From the NCBI GenBank assembly GCA_031378125.1, contig JANNDW010000170.1, forward strand, positions 1-14,013: DNA of 14,013 nucleotides, in the 5' to 3' direction. Position numbers and translations under genes: made by a program. Below the pieces are notes generated by a model. That model had not been told where the DNA came from, did not search any database, and was given only the letters and a program-made list of their open reading frames with translations. Below are positions 1 through 5,443 of this stretch, piece after piece (positions within the stretch are counted from its first letter, which is position 1; every line of letters begins with the position of its first letter). The DNA is from LGRD01 sp031378125. GTDB taxonomy: Bacteria > Pseudomonadota > Gammaproteobacteria > Burkholderiales > Burkholderiaceae_C.

Positions 1-750
1 CACCTCCTTGCGGCACTGCACGTACTGGCGGTCTTCGGCGAGCGCGACGCGGTGGCGCGGGCGCGGCAGGTCGACGCGCAGGATTTCGCCGATGGTGGCG
101 GCCGGGCCGTTGGTCATCATCACGATGCGGTCGGACAGCAACACCGCTTCGTCCACGTCGTGCGTCACCATCACCACCGTGCTGCGGGTGCGGGCCACGA
201 TCTTCAGCAGCTCGTCCTGCAGATGCGCGCGGGTCAGCGCGTCGAGCGCGCCGAAAGGCTCGTCCATCAACAGCACCTTGGGCTCCATCGCCAGCGCGCG
301 GGCAATGCCCACGCGCTGCTTCATGCCGCCGGAAATCTCCTGCGGGCGCTTGTGAAGCGCATGGCCCATGCCCACCAGTTCCAGAGCGGCTTCGGTGCGC
401 ACTTTCAGCTGCGCCTTGCTTTCGCGCTCGCCGAATACGCGCTCGACCGCCAGGTGCACGTTGTCGAAGCAGCTCAGCCACGGCAACAGCGAATGGTTCT
501 GGAACACCACGGCCCGCTCGGGTCCGGGCGCGTTGATCTCGCGCTGGTCGCACAGCAGCACGCCGCTGGTGGGCTTGATGAGGCCGGCGATCAGGTTCAG
601 TAGCGTCGACTTGCCGCAGCCTGAGTGGCCGATCAGCGTGACGAACTCGCCCTTGTCGACCGTGAGGTCGATTTCGCGCAACGCATGGAAGCTGCCCTTG
701 CGCGAGCTGAACACCATCTCGGCGTTCTCGACTTGAATGAAGTGGTTCAT
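1..750 (-). CDS. nrtD: Nitrate ABC transporter ATP-binding protein (3' end cut by window edge)
   Basis: This is the ATPase that would power nitrate import on the cytoplasmic face of the NrtAB transporter. The reading frame is open from the ATG at 750 to base 1 with no stop, giving 250 visible residues. All ABC motifs are in order: Walker A GHSGCGKST (41-49), Q-loop Gln84, signature SGGMKQR (140-146), Walker B VLLMDEP (159-165), D-loop ALD (168-170) and switch His197. The start is chosen because MNHFIQVENAEMVF matches the usual beginning of the NrtC/NrtD (TIGR01184-type) and SsuB/TauB-like ATPases. No clear Shine-Dalgarno sequence precedes it. It lies 86 bases behind nrtB in the same direction. 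Because the end is missing, a short NrtD form (about 265 residues) cannot be told from a long NrtC form with an extra C-terminal binding-protein domain. The symbol is therefore provisional; the family is secure. Confidence 0.9.
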   Translation of the reverse strand, partial: MNHFIQVENAEMVFSSRKGSFHALREIDLTVDKGEFVTLIGHSGCGKSTLLNLIAGLIKPTSGVLLCDQREINAPGPERAVVFQNHSLLPWLSCFDNVHLAVERVFGERESKAQLKVRTEAALELVGMGHALHKRPQEISGGMKQRVGIARALAMEPKVLLMDEPFGALDALTRAHLQDELLKIVARTRSTVVMVTHDVDEAVLLSDRIVMMTNGPAATIGEILRVDLPRPRHRVALAEDRQYVQCRKEV

Positions 751-764
751 GTCGGTACCGCCCG

Positions 765-830
765 GCCGCCCGAAGGTACTGGCGCCCCCTCGGGGGGCAG
801 CGAACGAAGTGAGCTCGGGGGTCTCATGAT
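765..830. repeat. GC-rich palindromic intergenic repeat between nrtB and the ATPase gene
   Basis: The 86-base gap between nrtB and the ATPase gene holds a compact palindromic unit. It has a perfect hairpin GCCCCC-TCG-GGGGGC at 784-798, then AGCGAACGAAGTGAGCTC, then a second G-run and GTCTCAT. This layout resembles the short repeated elements scattered between genes in Acidovorax/Variovorax-like genomes, which I recognise by eye only. In the transcript it would fold strongly between two operon genes and could protect or separate mRNA segments. Only one copy is in the window, so its repeated nature cannot be shown here. Confidence 0.45.
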
Positions 831-836
831 TTCTCC

Positions 837-1772
837 TCAATCCGCAAAGCTGAAGCGCTTGGCCAGCCCGATGAGCAACTGCTCCAGCGCCAGGCCGACG
901 ATGCCGATCACGAAGATGGCGATGATGATGTGCTTAACGTTCAGGTTGTTCCATTCGTCCCAGACCCAGAAGCCAATGCCCACACCGCCGGTCAACATCT
1001 CGGCCGCCACGATCACCAGCCAGGCCGTGCCCACCGACAGGCGCACACCGGTCAGCATGTAGGGCAGCACGGCGGGGAACAGGATGCGGGTGATGACCTT
1101 CCACTCGCTAAGGTTCAGCACGCGCGCCACGTTCAAATAGTCCTGCGGCACACGCCGCACACCGACGGCGGTGTTGACCACCATCGGCCAGATCGAGCAG
1201 ATGAAGATGGTCCAGATGGCGGCCGGGTTCGCGGCCTTGAACACCAGCAGCCCGATCGGCAGCCAGGCCAGCGGCGAGACCGGTTTGAGCAGGCTGATGA
1301 GCGGCGAGAACATGCGGTTCATGAACTCGAAGCGGCCGATGATGAAGCCCAGCGGAATACCCACCGCGGCCGCCATGCCGAAGCCCACCGCCACGCGCTC
1401 CAGCGAGAACAGGATGTTCCAGCCCAGCCCCTGGTCGTTCGGCCCGTTGCGGTAAAACGGGTCGGCGAACAGCGTCACCGCGGCGTCGAAGGTGGCCGCC
1501 GGGGTCGGGAAGGTGCTGCTCTTCATCGTCAGCAGCGCCCAAATGCCCACCATCAACGCCAGGCCGACGACGGGCGGAAGAACCTTCAGCCACAAGCCGC
1601 GCCAGTCGAAAGGCACCCGGGGCGGCTTGGGGGCGGGCTCGGGCACGGTGTGCACCGAGGGCCTGGAAGCGGGCGCGGGCACGGCCGCGACAACCGCAGG
1701 ACTGGATGAGCCGGCAGGATGGGACAGGCCGGCCGAGCCGACCCGGGGCGAATGGAAGACGGCGCTGACCAT
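837..1772 (-). CDS. nrtB: Nitrate ABC transporter permease
   Basis: This inner-membrane subunit (311 aa) forms the channel for nitrate, possibly also nitrite or cyanate. It belongs to the BPD_transp_1 group of NtrB/SsuC/TauC-like permeases. Residues 1-55 are a Pro/Ala-rich cytoplasmic extension. Hydrophobic segments follow at about 62-83, 118-146, 155-178, 182-204, 235-262 and 281-303. The cytoplasmic EAA-type loop that docks on the ATPase lies around residues 205-240 (RRVPQDYLNVARVLNLSEWK). The start at 1772 is preceded by GAGGGAGG at a good distance. It begins only 15 bases after the nrtA stop, so the two are co-transcribed and probably translationally linked. Conserved pieces such as SPLAWLPIGLLVFKAANP and the WDEWNNLNVKHI end are typical of nitrate-type permeases. 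The alternative, a sulfonate or taurine permease, is unlikely next to NrtA and NasT. Confidence 0.93.
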   Translation of the reverse strand: MVSAVFHSPRVGSAGLSHPAGSSSPAVVAAVPAPASRPSVHTVPEPAPKPPRVPFDWRGLWLKVLPPVVGLALMVGIWALLTMKSSTFPTPAATFDAAVTLFADPFYRNGPNDQGLGWNILFSLERVAVGFGMAAAVGIPLGFIIGRFEFMNRMFSPLISLLKPVSPLAWLPIGLLVFKAANPAAIWTIFICSIWPMVVNTAVGVRRVPQDYLNVARVLNLSEWKVITRILFPAVLPYMLTGVRLSVGTAWLVIVAAEMLTGGVGIGFWVWDEWNNLNVKHIIIAIFVIGIVGLALEQLLIGLAKRFSFAD

Positions 1773-1787
1773 GGTGGCCTCCCTCGT

Positions 1788-3062
1788 TCAGGCGCTCTGC
1801 GCCTTGACCTTGAATGAATCGGCGTACTGGGCCGGTTCTTTGCCGTCCCACACCACACCGTCGAGGAACTTGCTGCTGCGCATGTCGCTCTTGGGTACGC
1901 TGACGTTGAGCTGTGACGCGGCCCGCTTGTAGAGCTCGGTCTGGTTGATCGCTTTGGCAACCGACAGATAGTCAGGATGGTCTTTCAGCAGACCCCAGCG
2001 CTTGTGCTGCGTCAGGAACCACATGCCGTCGCTCAGGTACGGGTAGTTGACCGCGCCGTCGTTGAAGAACTTCATGTAGTTCGGGTCGTCCCAGGTCTTG
2101 CCCAGGCCGCCTCCCACCCCATTGCTGTAGCGGCCCAGGATGCGGGGTTGAATCGCGTCCACGCTGGTATTGACGTAGCTCTTCTCGGCGATCGTCTCGG
2201 CCATCCTGGTCTTGTTCTGCAGCCCGGCGTCGATCCAGCGGCTGGCTTCGAGCACGGCCATGATCACGGCGCGCGCGGTGTTCGGGTTCTTCTTGACGAA
2301 CTCACCGGTGCTGCCCAGCACCTTCTCGGGATGGTCCTTCCAGATGTCTTGCGTGGTGATGCCGGTGACGCCGATGCCGTCGATGATGGCGCGATGGTTC
2401 CAGGGCTCGCCCACGCAGTAGCCGTCCATGTTGCCCACCCGCATGTTGGCCACCATCTGCGGCGGCGGCACGGTGATGACCTTGCAGTCCTTCAACGGGT
2501 TGATGCCGGCCGAGGCCATCCAGTAGTACAGCCACATCGCGTGTGTGCCGGTGGGAAAGGTGTGCGCAAAGGTGCGCTCTTGTCCATCGGGGCGCGGCTC
2601 CTTGGCCATCAGCGCGGCCAGCGACGGGCCATCCACCGCACCCTTGTCGGCCAGTTTCTTCGACAGCGTGATGGCCTGGCCGTTGTTGTTCAAGGTCATC
2701 AGCACGGCCATGTCTTTCTTGGGCCCCCCGATGCCCAGATGCACGCCATAAACCAGGCCGTACAGCACATGCGCCATGTCAAGTTCGCCGTTCACCAGCT
2801 TGTCGCGCACGCCAGCCCACGAAGCCTCCTTGGTCGGGATGATCTTGATGCCGTACTTCTCGTCGAACTTCAGCACCGAGGCCATCACGACCGACGCGCA
2901 GTCGGTGAGTGGAATGAAACCGATGCGGACCTCTTTTTTCTCCGGCGCGTCGGAGCCGGCGGCCCAGGCGCCGGGATGCACCCCTGCCGCAACCGCGACC
3001 GCCGCGGTGCCCTTGATGAAGTGGCGGCGTTTTTCGCTCATGAGACCCTCGTGTGTGGACAT
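1788..3062 (-). CDS. nrtA: Periplasmic nitrate-binding protein NrtA with Tat signal
   Basis: This 424-residue protein captures nitrate outside the inner membrane and hands it to the NrtB permease. It is of the NrtA/CmpA family. The N-terminus has a twin-arginine motif KRRHFIKG (residues 11-18) followed by a hydrophobic Ala-rich stretch and GAWAAG, so export of the folded protein by Tat is expected. Family hallmarks are the early RIGFIPLTDCAS segment (46-57), NGQAITLS near 127-134, FPTGTHAMWLYYW (169-181) and the diagnostic DGYCVGEPWNHRAI (213-226). Trp82, Gln129 and His174 lie where, as I recall, NrtA contacts nitrate. Two starts are possible: ATG at 3062 (AGGAG eight bases upstream) and ATG at 3041 (GAGGG upstream). 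The first has the stronger ribosome site; the second leaves a more usual Tat leader. It is the first gene of the transporter operon and sits behind the sigma-54 promoter and NasT-responsive leader described separately. Confidence 0.95.
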   Translation of the reverse strand: MSTHEGLMSEKRRHFIKGTAAVAVAAGVHPGAWAAGSDAPEKKEVRIGFIPLTDCASVVMASVLKFDEKYGIKIIPTKEASWAGVRDKLVNGELDMAHVLYGLVYGVHLGIGGPKKDMAVLMTLNNNGQAITLSKKLADKGAVDGPSLAALMAKEPRPDGQERTFAHTFPTGTHAMWLYYWMASAGINPLKDCKVITVPPPQMVANMRVGNMDGYCVGEPWNHRAIIDGIGVTGITTQDIWKDHPEKVLGSTGEFVKKNPNTARAVIMAVLEASRWIDAGLQNKTRMAETIAEKSYVNTSVDAIQPRILGRYSNGVGGGLGKTWDDPNYMKFFNDGAVNYPYLSDGMWFLTQHKRWGLLKDHPDYLSVAKAINQTELYKRAASQLNVSVPKSDMRSSKFLDGVVWDGKEPAQYADSFKVKAQSA

Positions 3063-3090
3063 GACCTGTGCTCCTTGAAAATCGAAAATG

Positions 3091-3156
3091 AAAAAGGCGC
3101 CTCGACCTCGATCGACCCGCAGCTCATCTGCCGGTCGAACGTTGTCGGACGCCTTT
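3091..3156 (-). terminator. Leader terminator (attenuator) upstream of nrtA
   Basis: In the nrtA leader RNA, bases 3156-3144 (AAAGGCGTCCGAC) pair with 3106-3093 (GTCGAGGCGCCTTT). This gives a 13-pair stem with one bulged A at 3102 and one G-U pair. The enclosed segment folds into its own hairpin: TCGACC with GGTCGA, a G-G mismatch, then GCAG with CTGC and an ATGAG loop (3138-3112). The stem runs into TTTTTCATTTT on the minus strand, a good intrinsic-terminator U-tract, about 30 bases before the nrtA ATG. Its 5' arm shares bases with the second ANTAR hairpin, so the two structures cannot coexist. Confidence 0.75.
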
Positions 3157-3191
3157 GCCCGATGCCTGCGTCGCGCTCACGCCGTTGTGAG
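3145..3191 (-). promoter_or_regulatory. Paired hexaloop ANTAR-binding RNA motif (NasT target) in nrtA leader
   Basis: Two hairpins lie one after the other in the nrtA leader. P1 (3191-3176) is stem CTCAC/GTGAG with loop AACGGC. P2 (3162-3145) is stem TCGGGC/GTCCGA with loop AAAGGC. A 13-base linker separates them. Both loops are six bases with A at position 1 and G at position 4, the established recognition pattern for ANTAR-domain antiterminators. Their sequences are also alike (AANGGC). P2 overlaps the 5' arm of the following terminator, so protein-stabilised P2 would prevent termination. The adjacent nasT gene supplies the expected binding protein. The structure was read by eye, not folded by computer. 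Confidence 0.82.
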
Positions 3192-3211
3192 TGCGGTTTC
3201 AATCAAGAGTG

Positions 3212-3227
3212 AGCACAAGTCGTGCCA
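3212..3227 (-). promoter_or_regulatory. Sigma-54 promoter of nrtA operon
   Basis: Read on the minus strand, TGGCACGACTTGTGCT matches the sigma-54 consensus TGGCACG-N4-TTGCW except for one base. The invariant GG (-24) and GC (-12) have the correct 12-base register. Transcription would begin near 3201, giving a leader of about 140 bases that contains the ANTAR hairpins and terminator. Sigma-54 control usually means activation by NtrC under nitrogen limitation. I do not see a complete NtrC palindrome in the 130 bases upstream. Confidence 0.75.
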
Positions 3228-3338
3228 GCGCGATCGAGCCACGGCCGCGCGACTTTTTCCCGGCCCGGCACCACAAGCGAGCGCATCGCGCCGCTTCGGT
3301 TCCGCCAGCGTGGGCCGATCTGGTGCGTTGCGGCAGAT

Positions 3339-3354
3339 GGCTGGATTGCCAGCC
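3339..3354 (-). terminator. Stem-loop just downstream of nasT
   Basis: A perfect GGCTGG-CAAT-CCAGCC hairpin begins 13 bases after the nasT stop. It has no U-tract, so it is at best a weak terminator or an mRNA 3'-end stabiliser. It would help to separate nasT from the sigma-54 promoter of nrtA. Confidence 0.35.
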
Positions 3355-3366
3355 GGCGTGCCCGCT

Positions 3367-3969
3367 TCAGCCGGCAGGCCGCAGCAGATCGCGCGCCTCG
3401 ATGATGCGTTCGGCCATGTCGGCCAGCTTCTGTCCACGGTCCATCGCAAGCCTGCGCAGCTGTTGGTGGGCGCCCTCTTCAGTGAGGCCCGTTTGCGCCA
3501 TCAGGATGCCCTTGGCCCGCTCGATGGTCTTGCGCGCGGAGAGCTGCGATTGAGCGTCTTCGAGTTGCGCGCGCAAAGCCTTGTCCTGCTCGAAGCGCGC
3601 GATGGCCACTTGCAGCACCGGCGCCAGCCGCTGCGGCTGCAGACCGGCGACCACGTAGGCGCTGACACCCGCCTGCAAGGCGCGCCGCAACGGATCTTCA
3701 TCGCCATCTTCGGCAAACACAACCACCGGGCGCGGGTTGCGGGTGGACAGCGTGGCCAGGTGTTCGAGCGTGTCGCGGGTCGGCGATTCACTGTCGACGA
3801 TGACGACGTCGGGTGCGAGCTGCACCACGCAGTCGTGGATCAGTGTGGCCGAGTCGAGCACGCCCACGACCACGTACCCCAGGCGCGTGAGCTCGTCACG
3901 GATCAACGGGATGCGGTGGGCGCCGTCATCGATCAACAGCACCCGCAGGCTGGGTGGGGTGGGTGGCAT
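3367..3969 (-). CDS. nasT: Nitrate-responsive ANTAR antiterminator NasT
   Basis: This 200-residue cytoplasmic RNA-binding regulator prevents early termination in nitrate-assimilation transcripts. Residues 8-125 form a receiver-like domain (LRVLLIDD at 8-15, Asp59 in DVVIVDS). The usual receiver lysine is replaced: the segment reads SAYVVAGL (103-110), as in other NasT proteins, whose activity is set by protein partner rather than by phosphorylation. Residues 127-145 are a coiled-coil linker. Residues 145-196 are the ANTAR domain with the characteristic IERAKGILMAQTGLTEEGAH. The ATG at 3969 is chosen because the family begins just before LRVLLIDD and the length is then normal (about 195); the frame stays open further upstream to 4197 without family similarity. 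Its visible target is the hairpin pair in the neighbouring nrtA leader. The usual partner NasS is not in this window. Confidence 0.93.
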   Translation of the reverse strand: MPPTPPSLRVLLIDDGAHRIPLIRDELTRLGYVVVGVLDSATLIHDCVVQLAPDVVIVDSESPTRDTLEHLATLSTRNPRPVVVFAEDGDEDPLRRALQAGVSAYVVAGLQPQRLAPVLQVAIARFEQDKALRAQLEDAQSQLSARKTIERAKGILMAQTGLTEEGAHQQLRRLAMDRGQKLADMAERIIEARDLLRPAG

Positions 3970-3972
3970 GGC

Positions 3973-4003
3973 CTGGCAACAAGGGCGGAATGCCTGTTGC
4001 CAG
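3973..4003. repeat. Inverted repeat directly upstream of nasT start
   Basis: CTGGCAACA (3973-3981) and TGTTGCCAG (3995-4003) are a perfect 9-base inverted repeat with 13 bases between, ending 4 bases before the nasT ATG on the transcript. It could be a protein operator or a hairpin that hides the weak nasT ribosome site. No function is assigned. Confidence 0.45.
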
Positions 4004-4095
4004 CAAGAAGCGCGCCGGGACGGCGGAGCCAGGACCGCTGGGGTCGAGCGGCCATGGCGGTGCACGGTGCTGCGCCTTCCCCGCCGTCGCGAGGG

Positions 4096-4113
4096 TTGCG
4101 GGCCGGCCCGCAA
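4096..4113. repeat. Perfect 18-bp palindrome in nasT upstream region
   Basis: TTGCGGGCCGGCCCGCAA is identical on both strands. It lies about 130 bases upstream of nasT in the 251-base space between the hydrolase and nasT. It is long enough to be a dimeric-repressor operator. It could also be a chance product of GC-rich sequence, though the flanking TT/AA symmetry argues against that. The rest of this gap (3970-4220) shows no gene and no convincing -35/-10 pair. Confidence 0.4.
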
Positions 4114-4185
4114 GCACCGATTCAGGCCTTCAGGTCGCCCGCCAGGCTGGCCAGCGTTGAGGTGATCGCTGAACGGCCGCCAAGG

Positions 4186-4203
4186 CAGTCGATGCACCGA
4201 CTG
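4186..4203 (-). terminator. Stem-loop downstream of the hydrolase gene
   Basis: CAGTCG-loop-CGACTG forms a perfect 6-bp stem with a 6-base loop, 17 bases past the hydrolase stop. There is no U-tract, so it is only a weak terminator candidate. A competing GACTG/CAGTC pairing begins closer to the stop. Confidence 0.3.
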
Positions 4204-4220
4204 TAGTTATTCAGTCTGCC

Positions 4221-5078
4221 TCAAGCGCCCGGCAGCCCCAGCAACCGCAACCCGAGCCGGTGCAGCCAGCCCTGCGGGTCCGCCAGGTCGTTCAGCACGT
4301 TCATGTGGTGCGTGCCGGCAATGGTTTCGCAGACCGGCACCGCCCCGGCGCCCCAGGCTTTGCGGATCAACTCGTTCTGGCGCAGGAACTCTTCGCTCTC
4401 GTCGGCCCCCACGATGGCGTACAACCTGCCGTTGGGGCGCGGCAAGCAAGCCGGGCTGAGGCGGCGGACCGAAGCCGGGGTCAAGCTCAAATCGTCCTTC
4501 AGAAACGGTGCGTGGCGCAGCGGCTCCAGGTCAAACACGCCCGAAATCGACAGCGCGCTGCGCACCAGCTGCGCCGGCAAGTCAACCGCCACCGCCTGCC
4601 AATCGCAGCTGAGCAGCATGGCTGCCAGATGCCCGCCGGCTGAGTGCCCGGCGACGGCGATGCGCCGCGGGTCGCCGCCGTACAGGTGCGCGTTGCGGTA
4701 AGTCCAGGCCAGTGCCCGCACCAGTTGCAGCGTGATGTGCTCGATGCTCACCGCGGGGCACAGCGCGTAGTTGGGCACCACCACCAACGCGCCGGCCTGG
4801 ACAAACGACGGTGCGATGAACGACGCATCGCTCTTGTCCAACGCGCGCCAGTAGCCACCGTGGATGAACACCAGCACCGGGGCGTCGGCATGTGGGGTGG
4901 GAAAGATGTCCAGCGTTTCCTTGGCTCCATCGCCATAGGCCACATCGAGCCGCATGGACGATTGTTCGCGGGCCAATGCCGAAGCGCGGGTCCAGCGATC
5001 GAGAATTTGCAGGTGCTCGGGAATGCGGGCCCGGTTGTTGTACTGGGCATCCAGCCAGGCGGGGTCAAGTCGGCTCAT
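4221..5078 (-). CDS. Alpha/beta hydrolase, kynurenine formamidase-like
   Basis: A 285-residue soluble alpha/beta hydrolase. The oxyanion motif HGGYW is at 73-77. The nucleophile elbow is GHSAGG with Ser146. The likely acid is Asp226 (VGADESEEF), and the catalytic His is His257 or His258 (GTHHMNVL). The opening LDAQYNNRARIPEH and the spacing match the arylformamidase-like/BD-FAE group, which hydrolyses small esters or formyl-amides. The substrate here cannot be read from sequence and no tryptophan-degradation genes are nearby. The ATG at 5078 is preceded by AGGAGC at a good distance. The frame extends upstream across the tRNA antisense strand to 5285, but that part is an artefact. The gene is divergent from the tRNA, in the same direction as nasT but 251 bases before it, so a shared operon is doubtful. 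Confidence 0.85.
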   Translation of the reverse strand: MSRLDPAWLDAQYNNRARIPEHLQILDRWTRASALAREQSSMRLDVAYGDGAKETLDIFPTPHADAPVLVFIHGGYWRALDKSDASFIAPSFVQAGALVVVPNYALCPAVSIEHITLQLVRALAWTYRNAHLYGGDPRRIAVAGHSAGGHLAAMLLSCDWQAVAVDLPAQLVRSALSISGVFDLEPLRHAPFLKDDLSLTPASVRRLSPACLPRPNGRLYAIVGADESEEFLRQNELIRKAWGAGAVPVCETIAGTHHMNVLNDLADPQGWLHRLGLRLLGLPGA

Positions 5079-5144
5079 TTGCGCTCCTGCGGCGATTCGA
5101 TGAAGCTTGCTTTCTATCCTGCCAACGCACCCAACACCAGAGGA

Positions 5145-5171
5145 CTGACCTTGATCTCGATTTGCTAAACT
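5145..5171 (+). promoter_or_regulatory. Probable promoter of tRNA-Ala
   Basis: A TGC-TAAACT extended -10 box (5163-5171) lies 12 bases before the mature tRNA, with a partial -35 CTGACC at 5145-5150 (spacing 15). Initiation near 5178 would leave a very short 5' leader. The short spacing is compensated by the TG extension. The call is by eye. Confidence 0.45.
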
Positions 5172-5183
5172 CACGGCTCGCGT

Positions 5184-5259
<76 letters not shown>

Positions 5260-5302
5260 TCCACTTGTTCCAGGAGTTCCCGCAAAGTCTCGGGATATCC
5301 AG

Positions 5303-5337
5303 AAAGCCCTAGAGAATCAGCGCTCTAGGGCTTTTTT
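5303..5337 (+). terminator. Strong intrinsic terminator after tRNA-Ala
   Basis: AAAGCCCTAGAG (5303-5314) and CTCTAGGGCTTT (5323-5334) form a perfect 12-bp stem with an 8-base loop, followed by six Ts (5332-5337). The A-run on the left arm lets it also work, more weakly, in the opposite direction. It ends the tRNA transcript and isolates the integrase gene from tRNA readthrough. Confidence 0.88.
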
Positions 5338-5358
5338 CTTGTCCACACAGATCCCATG

Positions 5359-5443
5359 CGTTCCTGCTGATTCCGAGTTCACATTGCAGGAACTTCTGCA
5401 GGAACTACAGAATCTGCAGGAACTCGGCGTCGGAGTTCCTGCA
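5359..5443. repeat. TGCAGGAACT iteron cluster upstream of integrase
   Basis: Three perfect direct copies of TGCAGGAACT start at 5385, 5397 and 5415. One perfect inverted copy AGTTCCTGCA is at 5434-5443, and a degenerate inverted copy CGTTCCTGCT at 5359-5368. A further near match AGTTCCCGCA lies outside the cluster at 5275-5284, before the terminator. Repeated short sites next to an integrase gene at an island end are what arm-type integrase or excisionase binding sites look like. They may also allow self-repression of the integrase. The function is inferred; the repeats are directly visible. Confidence 0.72.
5415..5443 (+). promoter_or_regulatory. Hairpin covering integrase ribosome site and start codon
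   Basis: The last direct iteron and the inverted iteron form a perfect 11-bp stem, TGCAGGAACTC (5415-5425) with GAGTTCCTGCA (5433-5443), and a 7-base loop. The 3' arm contains the GGAG ribosome binding site (most of 5432-5435) and the A of the integrase ATG. In RNA it would hide the start and lower translation. In DNA the same palindrome could bind a dimer. Confidence 0.6.

Noticed and set aside
1977..3212. Long plus-strand open frames opposite nrtA, nrtB and nasT, and minus-strand frames opposite the defence gene
   Set aside because: They are shadows caused by high-GC codon use. They show no domain likeness and are His/Arg/Gln-rich, as expected of antisense frames.
3268..3326. Possible NtrC binding site (GCACCA at 3326-3321 and TGGTGC at 3273-3268)
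   Set aside because: The half-sites are complementary but 47 bases apart instead of about 5, so they do not form a normal NtrC palindrome.
3970..4197. N-terminal extension of NasT (76 extra residues)
   Set aside because: NasT proteins begin just before the first receiver strand. The extension is low-complexity Arg/Pro sequence from GC-rich non-coding DNA.
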